64,000 nt of DNA from Pengzhenrongella sp031582905. GTDB taxonomy: Bacteria; Actinomycetota; Actinomycetes; Actinomycetales; Cellulomonadaceae. The stretch lies in assembly GCF_031582905.1 (NCBI RefSeq), contig NZ_CP133990.1:2728001-2792000 (forward strand), given 5' to 3'. Shown here one piece after another: positions 35,049-42,913 of the stretch; positions within the stretch are counted from its first letter, which is position 1; each line of letters begins with the position of its first letter. The position numbers and the translations under genes were made by a program. Below the pieces are notes generated by a model that was not told the origin of the DNA, ran no database searches, and saw nothing but the letters and a program-made list of their open reading frames with translations.

Positions 35049-37637
35049 TCAGGCGCCGCGCAGCACGGCGCCCGTGCGACGTCCGGCCTCGGCGACCGCG
35101 GCGTCCCGGACCGCGGCGGCGTCGGCCGCGGTGAGGGTGCGGTCCGCGGCGCGCAGGCGCAGGGAGAACGCGAGCGACTTCTTGCCCTCGCCCACCTGCG
35201 GGCCGGTGAAGACGTCGAACAGCCGGACCTCCTCGAGCAGGTCACCGGCGCCGTCGCGGACGGCGGCCTCGACGTCCCCGGCCGGGACGTCGGCGTCGAC
35301 GACGAGCGCGAGGTCCTCCTTGCCCACCGGGAAGGTGGACACGGGCAGGGCCTGCAGCGGCTCACGCGGCGCGGCGCCGAGCAGGACGTCGAGGTCGACC
35401 TCCCACGCGACCGACCGGGCCGGCAGGTCGAGGCGGGCGAGCACCTGCGGGTGCAGCTCGCCGGCGTGCCCGACGAGCGTCCCGTCGGCCAGCTCGACCC
35501 GGGCGGTGCGGCCGGGGTGCCACGGCGCGTGGTCGGCGTCGGCGCGGACCTGCACGGTCACGCCGACCGTCCGCGCGACCAGCAGCGCGGCGGCGATCGC
35601 GTCGGCGTGGTCACCGCGACGCCCCGGACCCCACCAGCCGGCCCGCTCGCGGGCACCGGCGAGGAAGCCGGCCACCCGGCGCGGCTGCGGCGGGACCGCC
35701 GCGGCGAGCCGCGCGAGGTCGTCGTCAGACGGCCGGACGCCGCCGGGCAGCTGCGGCGCGGGCGGGGCGTCCGGGAGCGGCCGGGTCACCAGGCCGATCT
35801 CGTACAGCGCGACGTCGGTCGCGCCCCGGCCCACGTTGCGCCGCGCCGTCTCCAGCAGCGTCGTGAGCAGGTTCGTGCGCATCTCCGGCTGCGTGTCGGC
35901 GAGCGGGTTCGCCAGCCGCAGGGCGCGGCGGCGGGCGTCGTCGGCGGGCAGGCCCAGGGCGTCGTGCTGCTCGGCCCCGACGAAGGGGTAGGACAGCGTC
36001 TGCGTCCAGCCGTCATCGGCGAGCGCGGTGGCGACCGCGCGGCGGGCACGCTGCTCGGGCGTGAGCCCGCGGCCGGACGGCGCCGCCGGGAGCTCGGAGG
36101 GGATCGCGTCGTAGCCGCGCAGCCGCGCGACCTCCTCGACGAGGTCGACGCCGACGCGCAGGTCGGGTCGCCAGGACGGGACGGTGACGTGCAGCGTGGC
36201 GCGGTCGGTGTCACCGGACGGCGCGACGCGGCACCCGATGGCCTCGAGGGTCTCGGTCACCTCGGCGGGCGTGTACGGGACACCGACGAGCCGGGCCGGG
36301 AGGTCGACGGCGAGCTCGACCGTCGGCTCGGTGGGCGTGCGGTCGACGTCCGTCAGGGCGTCGTCGGCCACGCCGCCGCCGTGGGCGACGAGCAGGTCGA
36401 CAGCCCGGGCGACCGCGACCCGCGCGACCTGCGGGTCGACGCCGCGCTCGAAGCGCTTGGCGGCCTCGCTGGGGATGCGGTGCCGGCGGCTGGTCCGCGC
36501 GACCGAGACGGGGTCGAAGTGCGCGGCCTCGAGCAGCAGATCGGTGGTCACCGCGCTGACCTCGGTCTGGGCGCCACCCATGACCCCGGCCAGGCCGAGC
36601 ACGCGTGCGCCGGTGCGCCCCTCGGGGCTGTCGGTGATGACGAGGTCCTCGGGGTGCAGCGTGCGCTCGACGTCGTCCAGCGTCGTCAGGGCGTCGTCCG
36701 GGCGCGCCCGGCGCACGACGACGGGCTCGGCGACGAGGCCGAGGTCGTAGGCGTGCAGGGGCTGGCCGAGGTCGAGCATGACGTAGTTCGTGACGTCGAC
36801 GGCGAGCGAGATGGGGCGCATCCCGGCCTGGGTCAGGCGGCGCTGCATCCACGTCGGGGACGGCCCGGACGCGGCGACGCCGCGCACGACCTGCGCGACG
36901 AAGCGGTCGCAGCCCGGGGCGCCGTCGATCGGGGCGTCGTCGGCGATCTCGACGGCGAAGCCGCCCGCCGCGGGGCGGGTCACCGCGGCGACGTCCGTCA
37001 CGGTCCCCGGGAGGCCGGGGTCGGTGAACGCCGCACCGGTGGAGTGCCCGTACTCGCGGGCGACACCCCGCATCGCGAAGCAGTACCCGCGGTCCGGGGT
37101 CACGTTGATCTCGAGGACCTCCTCGCCCAGCCCGAGCAGCTCGCGCGCGTCGGTGCCGGGCTCGGCGTCCAGGCCCATCCGGGAGATGACGATGATCCCG
37201 TCGTGGTCCTCGCCCAGCCCGAGCTCGCGGGCCGAGCAGATCATGCCGTCGGACACGTGGCCGTAGGTCTTGCGGGACGCGATCGGGAACGGCCCGGGCA
37301 GCACGGCGCCCGGCAGCGCGACCACGACGCGGTCGCCGACGTCGAAGTTGTGCGCGCCGCACACGATGCCGCGCGGGCCGACGGTCCCGTCCTCGCGCAC
37401 CTCGCCGTGCTCAGGCCCGACGTCGACCCGGCACCAGTTGATGGTCTTGCCGTTCCGCTGCGCCTCAGGCGAAACGGACACCACTTCCCCGATCACGAGC
37501 GGACCCGTGACGGCGGCCGGGTGGATGGCCTCCTCCTCGAGCCCGACCCGCACGAGGTCGGCGGCGACGGACTCGGCGGTCGCCCCGGCGGGCAGGGCGA
37601 CGTGCTCGGCGAGCCAGGACAGCGGGATGCGGGGCAT
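35049..37637 (-). CDS. pheT: Phenylalanyl-tRNA synthetase beta subunit
   Basis: The beta chain of the heterotetrameric enzyme. The frame is intact at 862 residues. The N-terminal SWLAEHV region is followed by an EMAP/tRNA-binding domain (about 42-155, ending ICSARELGLGED), then B3/B4 editing, B5 DNA-binding-like (ELAVDLPARLVGVPYT), the catalytic-like B6/B7 fold, and a C-terminal ferredoxin-fold anticodon-binding domain (FPVGKEDLALVVDADVPAG). The ATG overlaps the pheS stop by one base (TGATG), ensuring coupled synthesis of the two subunits. Confidence 0.97.
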   Translation of the reverse strand: MPRIPLSWLAEHVALPAGATAESVAADLVRVGLEEEAIHPAAVTGPLVIGEVVSVSPEAQRNGKTINWCRVDVGPEHGEVREDGTVGPRGIVCGAHNFDVGDRVVVALPGAVLPGPFPIASRKTYGHVSDGMICSARELGLGEDHDGIIVISRMGLDAEPGTDARELLGLGEEVLEINVTPDRGYCFAMRGVAREYGHSTGAAFTDPGLPGTVTDVAAVTRPAAGGFAVEIADDAPIDGAPGCDRFVAQVVRGVAASGPSPTWMQRRLTQAGMRPISLAVDVTNYVMLDLGQPLHAYDLGLVAEPVVVRRARPDDALTTLDDVERTLHPEDLVITDSPEGRTGARVLGLAGVMGGAQTEVSAVTTDLLLEAAHFDPVSVARTSRRHRIPSEAAKRFERGVDPQVARVAVARAVDLLVAHGGGVADDALTDVDRTPTEPTVELAVDLPARLVGVPYTPAEVTETLEAIGCRVAPSGDTDRATLHVTVPSWRPDLRVGVDLVEEVARLRGYDAIPSELPAAPSGRGLTPEQRARRAVATALADDGWTQTLSYPFVGAEQHDALGLPADDARRRALRLANPLADTQPEMRTNLLTTLLETARRNVGRGATDVALYEIGLVTRPLPDAPPAPQLPGGVRPSDDDLARLAAAVPPQPRRVAGFLAGARERAGWWGPGRRGDHADAIAAALLVARTVGVTVQVRADADHAPWHPGRTARVELADGTLVGHAGELHPQVLARLDLPARSVAWEVDLDVLLGAAPREPLQALPVSTFPVGKEDLALVVDADVPAGDVEAAVRDGAGDLLEEVRLFDVFTGPQVGEGKKSLAFSLRLRAADRTLTAADAAAVRDAAVAEAGRRTGAVLRGA

Positions 37638-38692
37638 CAGAGGACTCCTGCGAACTGCTGGGAGAAGCGGACGTCGCCCTCGACCATGTCGTGCATGTCG
37701 GCGATGCCGTGGCGGAACATGAGGGTGCGCTCGATGCCCATGCCGAACGCGAAGCCGGAGTAGACGTCGGGGTCCACGCCGCACGCGCGCAGCACGTTCG
37801 GGTTGACCATGCCGCAGCCGCCCCACTCGATCCAGCCGGGCCCGCCCTTCTTCTGCGGGAACCAGAAGTCCATCTCGGCGCTGGGCTCGGTGAACGGGAA
37901 GAACGCGGGCCGCAGCCGGGTGCGCGACTCGGGGCCGAACATCGCCTTGGCGAAGTGGTCCAGCGTGCCCTTGAGGTGCGCCATCGTCAGGCCCTTGTCG
38001 ATCGCGAGGCCCTCGACCTGGTGGAACACCGGGGTGTGGGTCGCGTCGAGCTCGTCGGTCCGGAAGGTCTTGCCGGGGCAGGCGATGTAGACCGGCAGGT
38101 CGCGGGACAGCAGCGTGCGCGCCTGCACGGGCGAGGTGTGCGTGCGCAGCACGAGGCCGGCGTCGGCGGGCTCGACGAAGAACGTGTCCTGCATCTGCCG
38201 GGCGGGGTGGTCGGGGCCGAAGTTCAGCGCGTCGAAGTTGAACCACTCCGCCTCGACCTCGGGGCCCTCGGCGATCTCCCAGCCCATCGCGACGAACACG
38301 TCGGCGATCCGCTCCTGGAGCAGCTCGAGCGGGTGCCGAGCACCGCGCGGGGTCCGGTCGACCGGGAGGGTGACGTCGACCGTCTCCTCCACCAGCACCC
38401 GCGCGTCGCGCTCGGCCTCGAGCTCGGCGCCTCGCGCAGCGATGGCGGCGTTGAGCCGTCCGCGGACCGAGCCGAGCAGCTTGCCGGCGACCGCCTTGTC
38501 CGCCGGGGCCAGGCGTCCGATCTCGCGGTTCGCGAGCGCGAGCGGGCTGCGGTCACCGGAGTGGGCCAGCCGTGCGGCCTTCAGCGCGTCGAGGTCGGTC
38601 GCGGCGGCGACGGCGGCCAGCGCCTGGGTCAGCGCGGCCTCGACGGCGTCGGCGTCGAGCGGCGACAGGGCGGGGGTTTCTGGGGTGGACAT
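37637..38692 (-). CDS. pheS: Phenylalanyl-tRNA synthetase alpha subunit
   Basis: The class II catalytic subunit at 351 residues. An N-terminal coiled-coil (residues 1-100) precedes DVTLPVDRTPRGARHPLELL. Motif 2 is FHQVEGLAIDKGLTMAHLKG and motif 3 is GFAFGMGIERTLMFRHGI. The start has GGAAGG about 6 nt upstream. A TAGACT -10 box at 38735-38740 would give a leader of about 36 nt containing only a 5-bp hairpin, so no T-box or leader-peptide attenuator is seen. It is the first gene of the pheST(-elaA) unit. Confidence 0.97.
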   Translation of the reverse strand: MSTPETPALSPLDADAVEAALTQALAAVAAATDLDALKAARLAHSGDRSPLALANREIGRLAPADKAVAGKLLGSVRGRLNAAIAARGAELEAERDARVLVEETVDVTLPVDRTPRGARHPLELLQERIADVFVAMGWEIAEGPEVEAEWFNFDALNFGPDHPARQMQDTFFVEPADAGLVLRTHTSPVQARTLLSRDLPVYIACPGKTFRTDELDATHTPVFHQVEGLAIDKGLTMAHLKGTLDHFAKAMFGPESRTRLRPAFFPFTEPSAEMDFWFPQKKGGPGWIEWGGCGMVNPNVLRACGVDPDVYSGFAFGMGIERTLMFRHGIADMHDMVEGDVRFSQQFAGVL

Positions 38693-38734
38693 CCGAGCCT
38701 TCCGGGGAGTGCGACGGGCCTCGCGGCCCCGAGG

Positions 38735-38740
38735 AGTCTA
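38735..38740 (-). promoter_or_regulatory. pheS -10 box
   Basis: TAGACT on the minus strand, about 42 nt before the pheS ATG. The same hexamer precedes hisC and hisD, where it is leaderless. No clear -35 box is seen. Confidence 0.45.
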
Positions 38741-38757
38741 GGGGGCGCTCGCCCCGG

Positions 38758-39405
38758 TCAGGTGCCCGACGACGACGCGTGGCCGAGCGCGAGGGTCGCC
38801 TCGGTCGTGTACGCCGGTCCCCCACCGCGCCCCTCGCCGGGGCGCGAGGACACCAGGGCGAAGTCCTCGACGGTCCACTCGGGCCCGGAGTACACCGCGA
38901 GCGCGTGCGACAGCGCGGCGACCCGGTCCGGCCCGGCGGGCCCGGCCGTCGTCTCGCGACGCCGGTACGGCCGGGGGCGGGCCCGGGCCTGCGAGCGCAC
39001 GCGGGCGACGGTCAAGTGCGACCGCGACCGGACGCGGCTGTCGGTGCGGCCGGTGACCTCCTCGCCGAGCCCGACGCACTCCGCCGTCAGCGCACCGAGC
39101 GCGTCCACGTCGCCGCCGACGCCGATCCAGAACACCCGCCGGTCGAACACACCGGCGCCGCGCAGCTGGGACCGGAACGGGGCGTGCGCCGCGGCGATCG
39201 CGGCGAGCCCGTCCGCGAGGTCCGGCGCGGCGCCGTCGGGCACCTCGCCGAAGAACGCGAGCGTGACGTGCCGGTCCTCCAGGGCCGCCCACCGCAGCGG
39301 GCCGACGCCGCCGGCGTCCTCGTCCGGACCGCGGACGGCGGCGAGGGCGCGCTCGAGGTGCGCGAGCACGTGCTCGGGTGGCTGGACGGCGGCGAACAGA
39401 CGCAC
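38758..39405 (-). CDS. thpR: RNA 2',3'-cyclic phosphodiesterase (2H family, ThpR)
   Basis: A 215-residue 2H-phosphoesterase. The two catalytic histidine motifs are HVTLAF (near residue 50) and HLTVAR (near residue 133). VRLFAAVQPPEHVLAHLE is the usual N-terminus. The GTG at 39405 follows a strong GGAGG at 5 nt. The family hydrolyses 2',3'-cyclic phosphate RNA ends, and ligase activity has been reported in vitro. It lies downstream of an rRNA methyltransferase gene on the same strand. Confidence 0.9.
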   Translation of the reverse strand: MRLFAAVQPPEHVLAHLERALAAVRGPDEDAGGVGPLRWAALEDRHVTLAFFGEVPDGAAPDLADGLAAIAAAHAPFRSQLRGAGVFDRRVFWIGVGGDVDALGALTAECVGLGEEVTGRTDSRVRSRSHLTVARVRSQARARPRPYRRRETTAGPAGPDRVAALSHALAVYSGPEWTVEDFALVSSRPGEGRGGGPAYTTEATLALGHASSSGT

Positions 39406-39449
39406 GGTGCCTCCGGAGGTGTGTGGCGGTCGGGCGGCGGACGCCGGCG

Positions 39450-40286
39450 TCAGCGCTGCGCGCGCGAGGAGGCGTACAGGCACACCGTGGCGGCGGTCGC
39501 GAGGTTGAGCGACTCGGCGCGCCCGCGGATCGGCACCCGGACCACGGCGTCCGCGAGAGCGCGGTCCGCCTCGGGCAGCCCCCACGCCTCGTTGCCGAAC
39601 ACCCACGCGGTCGGCCGGGACAGGTCCGGGACCGTCCCGGAGCCGCCGGCGACGTCCAGCAGGTCGTCGAGGTCGTGCTCCCCCGCGCCGTCCGCGGCCA
39701 GGATGCCCAGGCCGGCGTCGCGCAGGGCGGCGGTGACCTCGGCGAGGCTCGCGCCGGCGGTGACCGGCAGGTGGAACAGCGACCCTGCGGTCGACCGGAC
39801 CACCTTGGGGTTGTGCACGTCGACGCTCTCGGCGGTGAGGACGACGGCGTCCGCCCCGGCGGCGTCGGCGGCCCGGATGACGGTGCCGGCGTTGCCGGGG
39901 TCGCGGACGCGGGCGAGCACGGCGACGAGCCGCGGGCGCGCGGCCAGCACGGCAGCCAGGCCGGGGTCGTGCATGTCGACGACCGCGAGGACGCCCTGCG
40001 CGTCCGGGCTCATCGCCGCGACGACGTCCTCGCTCGCCATGCGCACCCGCACCGAGCGGTCCGCGGCATCCGTGACGATCTCCGGGTACCGCTGGGCCGC
40101 CGTGGGGGTCAGGTACAGGTCGCGGACGCGGTCCGGGGCCTCGCGCACCGCCTCGCGGACGCCCTGCGGGCCCTCGACGAGGAAGCGTCCGGTGCGCAGA
40201 CGCGCCGAACGCCCGGACAGGGCCCGCGCTGCCTTGACCCGCTCCGCGCGGGGGTTGGTCAGCTCGGGTCCGGCCGGCGACGTCAT
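39450..40286 (-). CDS. TrmH/SpoU-family RNA 2'-O-methyltransferase
   Basis: A 278-residue SPOUT methyltransferase. The N-terminal L30e-like substrate domain includes FLVEGPQGVREAV. The C-terminal knotted domain has RDPGNAGTVIRAADAAGADAVVL (motif 1), WVFGNEAWGLP (motif 2) and VRVPIRGRAESLNLATAATVCLY (motif 3). It lies between rplT and thpR, the typical place for this family in actinobacteria. The RNA target (probably 23S rRNA) is inferred. Confidence 0.92.
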   Translation of the reverse strand: MTSPAGPELTNPRAERVKAARALSGRSARLRTGRFLVEGPQGVREAVREAPDRVRDLYLTPTAAQRYPEIVTDAADRSVRVRMASEDVVAAMSPDAQGVLAVVDMHDPGLAAVLAARPRLVAVLARVRDPGNAGTVIRAADAAGADAVVLTAESVDVHNPKVVRSTAGSLFHLPVTAGASLAEVTAALRDAGLGILAADGAGEHDLDDLLDVAGGSGTVPDLSRPTAWVFGNEAWGLPEADRALADAVVRVPIRGRAESLNLATAATVCLYASSRAQR

Positions 40287-40341
40287 GACGAGGTCTGCCG
40301 GTGTCCGGGCGTTCGGGGGTGTGCTGCTGCGTCGGCGACGG

Positions 40342-40737
40342 TCAGGCCGCGGTCACCGGCGCGGCGGGCGCGTTGACGTCCGCGGGCAGGGCGGCCTTGG
40401 CCACCTGCACGAGGGCCGCGAAGGCGGCGGCGTCGTTGACGGCCATGTCGGCCAGCACGCGGCGGTCGACCTCCACACCCGCGAGCTTGAGGCCCTGGAT
40501 GAGGCGGTTGTAGGTCAGGCCGTTCGCGCGGGACGCCGCGTTGATGCGCTGGATCCACAGCTTGCGGAAGTCGCCCTTGCGGACCTTGCGGTCACGGTAG
40601 GCGTAGACGAGGGAGTGGGTGACCTGCTCCTTCGCCTTGCGGTACAGGCGCGAGCGCTGGCCGCGGTAGCCGGCTGCGCGCTCGAGGGTTGTGCGGCGCT
40701 TCTTGTGGGCGTTGACCGCCCGCTTCACGCGTGCCAC
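40342..40737 (-). CDS. rplT: 50S ribosomal protein L20
   Basis: 131 residues, intact. VKRAVNAHKKRRTTLERAAGYRGQRSRLYRKAKEQV is the conserved N-terminus, and KLWIQRINAASRANGLTYNRLIQGLK is the globular signature. It is the third gene of infC-rpmI-rplT. L20 represses this operon in E. coli and Bacillus. The C-terminal 12 residues are Ala/Pro-rich. Confidence 0.98.
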   Translation of the reverse strand: MARVKRAVNAHKKRRTTLERAAGYRGQRSRLYRKAKEQVTHSLVYAYRDRKVRKGDFRKLWIQRINAASRANGLTYNRLIQGLKLAGVEVDRRVLADMAVNDAAAFAALVQVAKAALPADVNAPAAPVTAA

Positions 40738-40801
40738 GTGATGCTCCTTGCGTAGTGGGGCTCAGGGGTTACAGGGGTGCGGGCGCAGGCGCCCGCGAGG
40801 C

Positions 40802-40996
40802 TCACTTGCCGAGGAGCTTCTTGATCTTCGACGTGTCGGCCGGGGAGACGACCTGGTCGGTCGAGAGGCGGCGCGTCCGACGGCTCGACTTGTGCTCGAG
40901 CAGGTGACGGGTTCCCGCCTGCTCGCGCATGACCTTGCCGCTCCCGGTGATCCGGAAACGCTTCTTCGCACCGGAGTGCGTCTTGTTCTTCGGCAT
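40802..40996 (-). CDS. rpmI: 50S ribosomal protein L35
   Basis: 64 residues: PKNKTHSGAKKRFRITGSGKVMREQ is the family N-terminus. The ATG at 40996 is preceded by AGGAGAACGG. It lies between infC (101 nt upstream) and rplT (64 nt downstream) in the standard translation operon. Confidence 0.98.
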   Translation of the reverse strand: MPKNKTHSGAKKRFRITGSGKVMREQAGTRHLLEHKSSRRTRRLSTDQVVSPADTSKIKKLLGK

Positions 40997-41097
40997 GGGA
41001 GCCGTTCTCCTGTCGGTCACATCGCGCGGACCTCACGCGACTGGCGTCGTTGCGGCGGTCGATGGACCTCCGCGCAGTGCTGGGTGGTGCTGGTCGG

Positions 41098-42138
41098 TCA
41101 GGCCGTCCCGCCGGCCGGCGGACGCGGGGCCCCCGGCTTGGCGGCGCCGGGCCGTGCGGACGGCTTGGCGGGCACCGGCTTGACGGCGGCCGGGGTCGGA
41201 CGCGGCGCCGGAGCCGGTGTCTCCTCCGCCGGGGCGGAGGAGGGCGCCGGGGTCTGCGCAGCGGGACGAGCCGGAGCCGCCGCCGGACGAGCCGGGGTCG
41301 ACGCCGGACGAGCCGACGCCGGCCGTGCAGCAGCGGCCGGGCGGGCGGCCGCCGCGGGACGCGGCGCAGCAGCCGGACGCGGTGCAGCGGGAGCGGCCGA
41401 CGGCGCCGGCTGGGCGGCAGGGGCCTCGGCCGACGGCGCCGCCGGCGTCTCGGCGGCAGCGGGCTGCGCCGGAGCGGCCTCCGGTGCCGGCTGGGGTGCC
41501 GGTGCGGACGCGGGCGGGGACGCCGGTGCGACGACCCGCGGCGCCGGGGCGGTCGCCCGGGCAGCCGGACGGCGCTCCTCGTCGGGGGTGTCCCGGGCGG
41601 CGCGACGCTGCTCCTGCTTCTGCTCGGCCTTCTTCTTCGTGGGGCCGAGCACCATGATCATGTTGCGGCCGTCCTGCTTCGGCGAGCTCTCGACGAAGCC
41701 GAGCTCGGCGACGTCCTCGGCGAGGCGCTGCAGCAGCCGGATGCCCATCTCCGGGCGCGACTGCTCACGGCCACGGAACATGATCATGACCTTGACCTTG
41801 TCGCCGGCCTTGAGGAACCGCTCGACGTGGCCCTTCTTGGTGCCGTAGTCGTGCGGGTCGATCTTCAGCCGGAAACGGATCTCCTTGAGGACCGTGTTCG
41901 TCTGGTTGCGCCGGGCCTCGCGCGCCTTCATGTCGGCTTCGTACTTGAACTTGCCGAAGTCCATGAGCTTGCAGACGGGCGGGCGTGCGTCGGGGGCGAC
42001 CTCGACCAGGTCGAGGTCCGACTCCTGCGCCAGCCGCAGAGCGTCCTCCACGCGGACGATGCCGACCTGCTCCCCGGCGGGGCCGACGAGCCGGACCTCG
42101 GGGACGCGGATCCGATCGTTGATGCGGGGCTCGCTGAT
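41098..42138 (-). CDS. infC: Translation initiation factor IF-3 with AUC start and long Ala/Pro tail
   Basis: IF-3 binds the 30S subunit and rejects non-canonical starts. Residues 1-175 are standard: ISEPRINDRIRVPEVRLVG, then VCKLMDFGKFKYEADMKAREARRNQ (linker) and VMIMFRGREQSRPEMGIRLL (C-domain). No ATG, GTG or TTG lies at the family start. Instead an ATC (42138) sits 6 nt after GAGGAG, so I call an AUC start, in line with the known AUU/AUC autoregulation of infC. After residue 175 an extension of about 170 residues, almost only Ala, Pro and Arg with repeated ARPAAA blocks, makes the protein about 346 residues, nearly double the usual size. It lies upstream of rpmI and rplT. Confidence 0.92.
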   Translation of the reverse strand: MSEPRINDRIRVPEVRLVGPAGEQVGIVRVEDALRLAQESDLDLVEVAPDARPPVCKLMDFGKFKYEADMKAREARRNQTNTVLKEIRFRLKIDPHDYGTKKGHVERFLKAGDKVKVMIMFRGREQSRPEMGIRLLQRLAEDVAELGFVESSPKQDGRNMIMVLGPTKKKAEQKQEQRRAARDTPDEERRPAARATAPAPRVVAPASPPASAPAPQPAPEAAPAQPAAAETPAAPSAEAPAAQPAPSAAPAAPRPAAAPRPAAAARPAAAARPASARPASTPARPAAAPARPAAQTPAPSSAPAEETPAPAPRPTPAAVKPVPAKPSARPGAAKPGAPRPPAGGTA

Positions 42139-42168
42139 GTGGGGCTCCTCGTGCTCGCAGTGTTTCCA

Positions 42169-42212
42169 CCACGGACGAGAAAGGCCCTCGTCCGTGGGCA
42201 CAGGCGAGGGCC
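42169..42212 (-). promoter_or_regulatory. infC leader with mutually exclusive hairpins
   Basis: In transcript order, an 8-bp stem (42205-42212 with 42183-42190), followed by TTTCTCG, resembles a terminator. A perfect 11-bp stem (42187-42197 with 42169-42179) shares four bases with it and would be the alternative. Hairpin switching 30-70 nt before the infC start suggests attenuation, as in L20/IF3 leaders. The possible promoter is TACGCT at 42415-42420, giving a leader of about 270 nt. Nothing else is seen in 42213-42535 apart from the upstream region of the DUF1844 gene. Confidence 0.65.
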
Positions 42213-42535
42213 GATGGATCCGCGTCGCCAGGTGCGGGATGCACCGGCGACCCGAGCGCACCGACGACCTCTGGCCGTCACCACGCTCTCGGACCGGACC
42301 CGGCACCTGTTGCCCCGAGAGGCGGTCGGCACCTGGGTGGGATCAGCTCCACTTGTGCATCGGCCGGCCGAGCGCACCGGGGTGCGGGCACGACTGACCG
42401 ATTGGTCGACGACGAGCGTACCACCCGGTCGGCACCGGCCCCCGGGCGGCCGCAGTGACACGCGCCACCCGGGCGATCCCGCCGTGGACGCCCGGCCGAC
42501 CCCCTCCTCGCCGGCCCCGGTGAGAGGATCGGCGC

Positions 42536-42913
42536 ATGTCCTCCGACGCCACCACCCCACCCTCCGACGACCCGACCGCCGCCGCGACACGCGACATCGC
42601 CGACGTGGCCGCCGTCGAGGTCATCACCACCGCCGCCGTCCACCTCATGAGCGCCGCCGCGGTGAAGTGCGGGCTGAGCGAGGACACCCCCGGGGCCAAG
42701 GGCGCGGACTTCCTCGACCTCGACGAGGCGCGCAAGCTCATCACGGCCCTCGCCGCGCTGGTGACCGCGAGCGCCACCGACCTGGGCAACCAGCACGCCC
42801 GGTCGCTGCGTGACGGGCTGCGCACCCTGCAGCTCGCGTTCCGCGAGGCGTCCCCCTACCCCGACGCGCCGGGTGAGGGCCCCGGGGAGAAGTTCACCGG
42901 CTACGTGAGCTGA
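42536..42913 (+). CDS. DUF1844 family protein
   Basis: 125 residues. DIADVAAVEVITTAAVHLMSAAAVKCGL and DLDEARKLITALAALVTAS form the conserved helical core of DUF1844, which is widespread in actinobacteria beside infC. The N-terminal 25 residues are low-complexity. Its function is unknown. It is divergent from infC and its end overlaps the convergent MFS gene by 13 bp (42901-42913). Confidence 0.9.
   Translation: MSSDATTPPSDDPTAAATRDIADVAAVEVITTAAVHLMSAAAVKCGLSEDTPGAKGADFLDLDEARKLITALAALVTASATDLGNQHARSLRDGLRTLQLAFREASPYPDAPGEGPGEKFTGYVS

Noticed and set aside
38693..38757. T-box or leader-peptide attenuator before pheS
   Set aside because: The leader implied by the TAGACT box is only about 36 nt with a 5-bp hairpin, too short for either.
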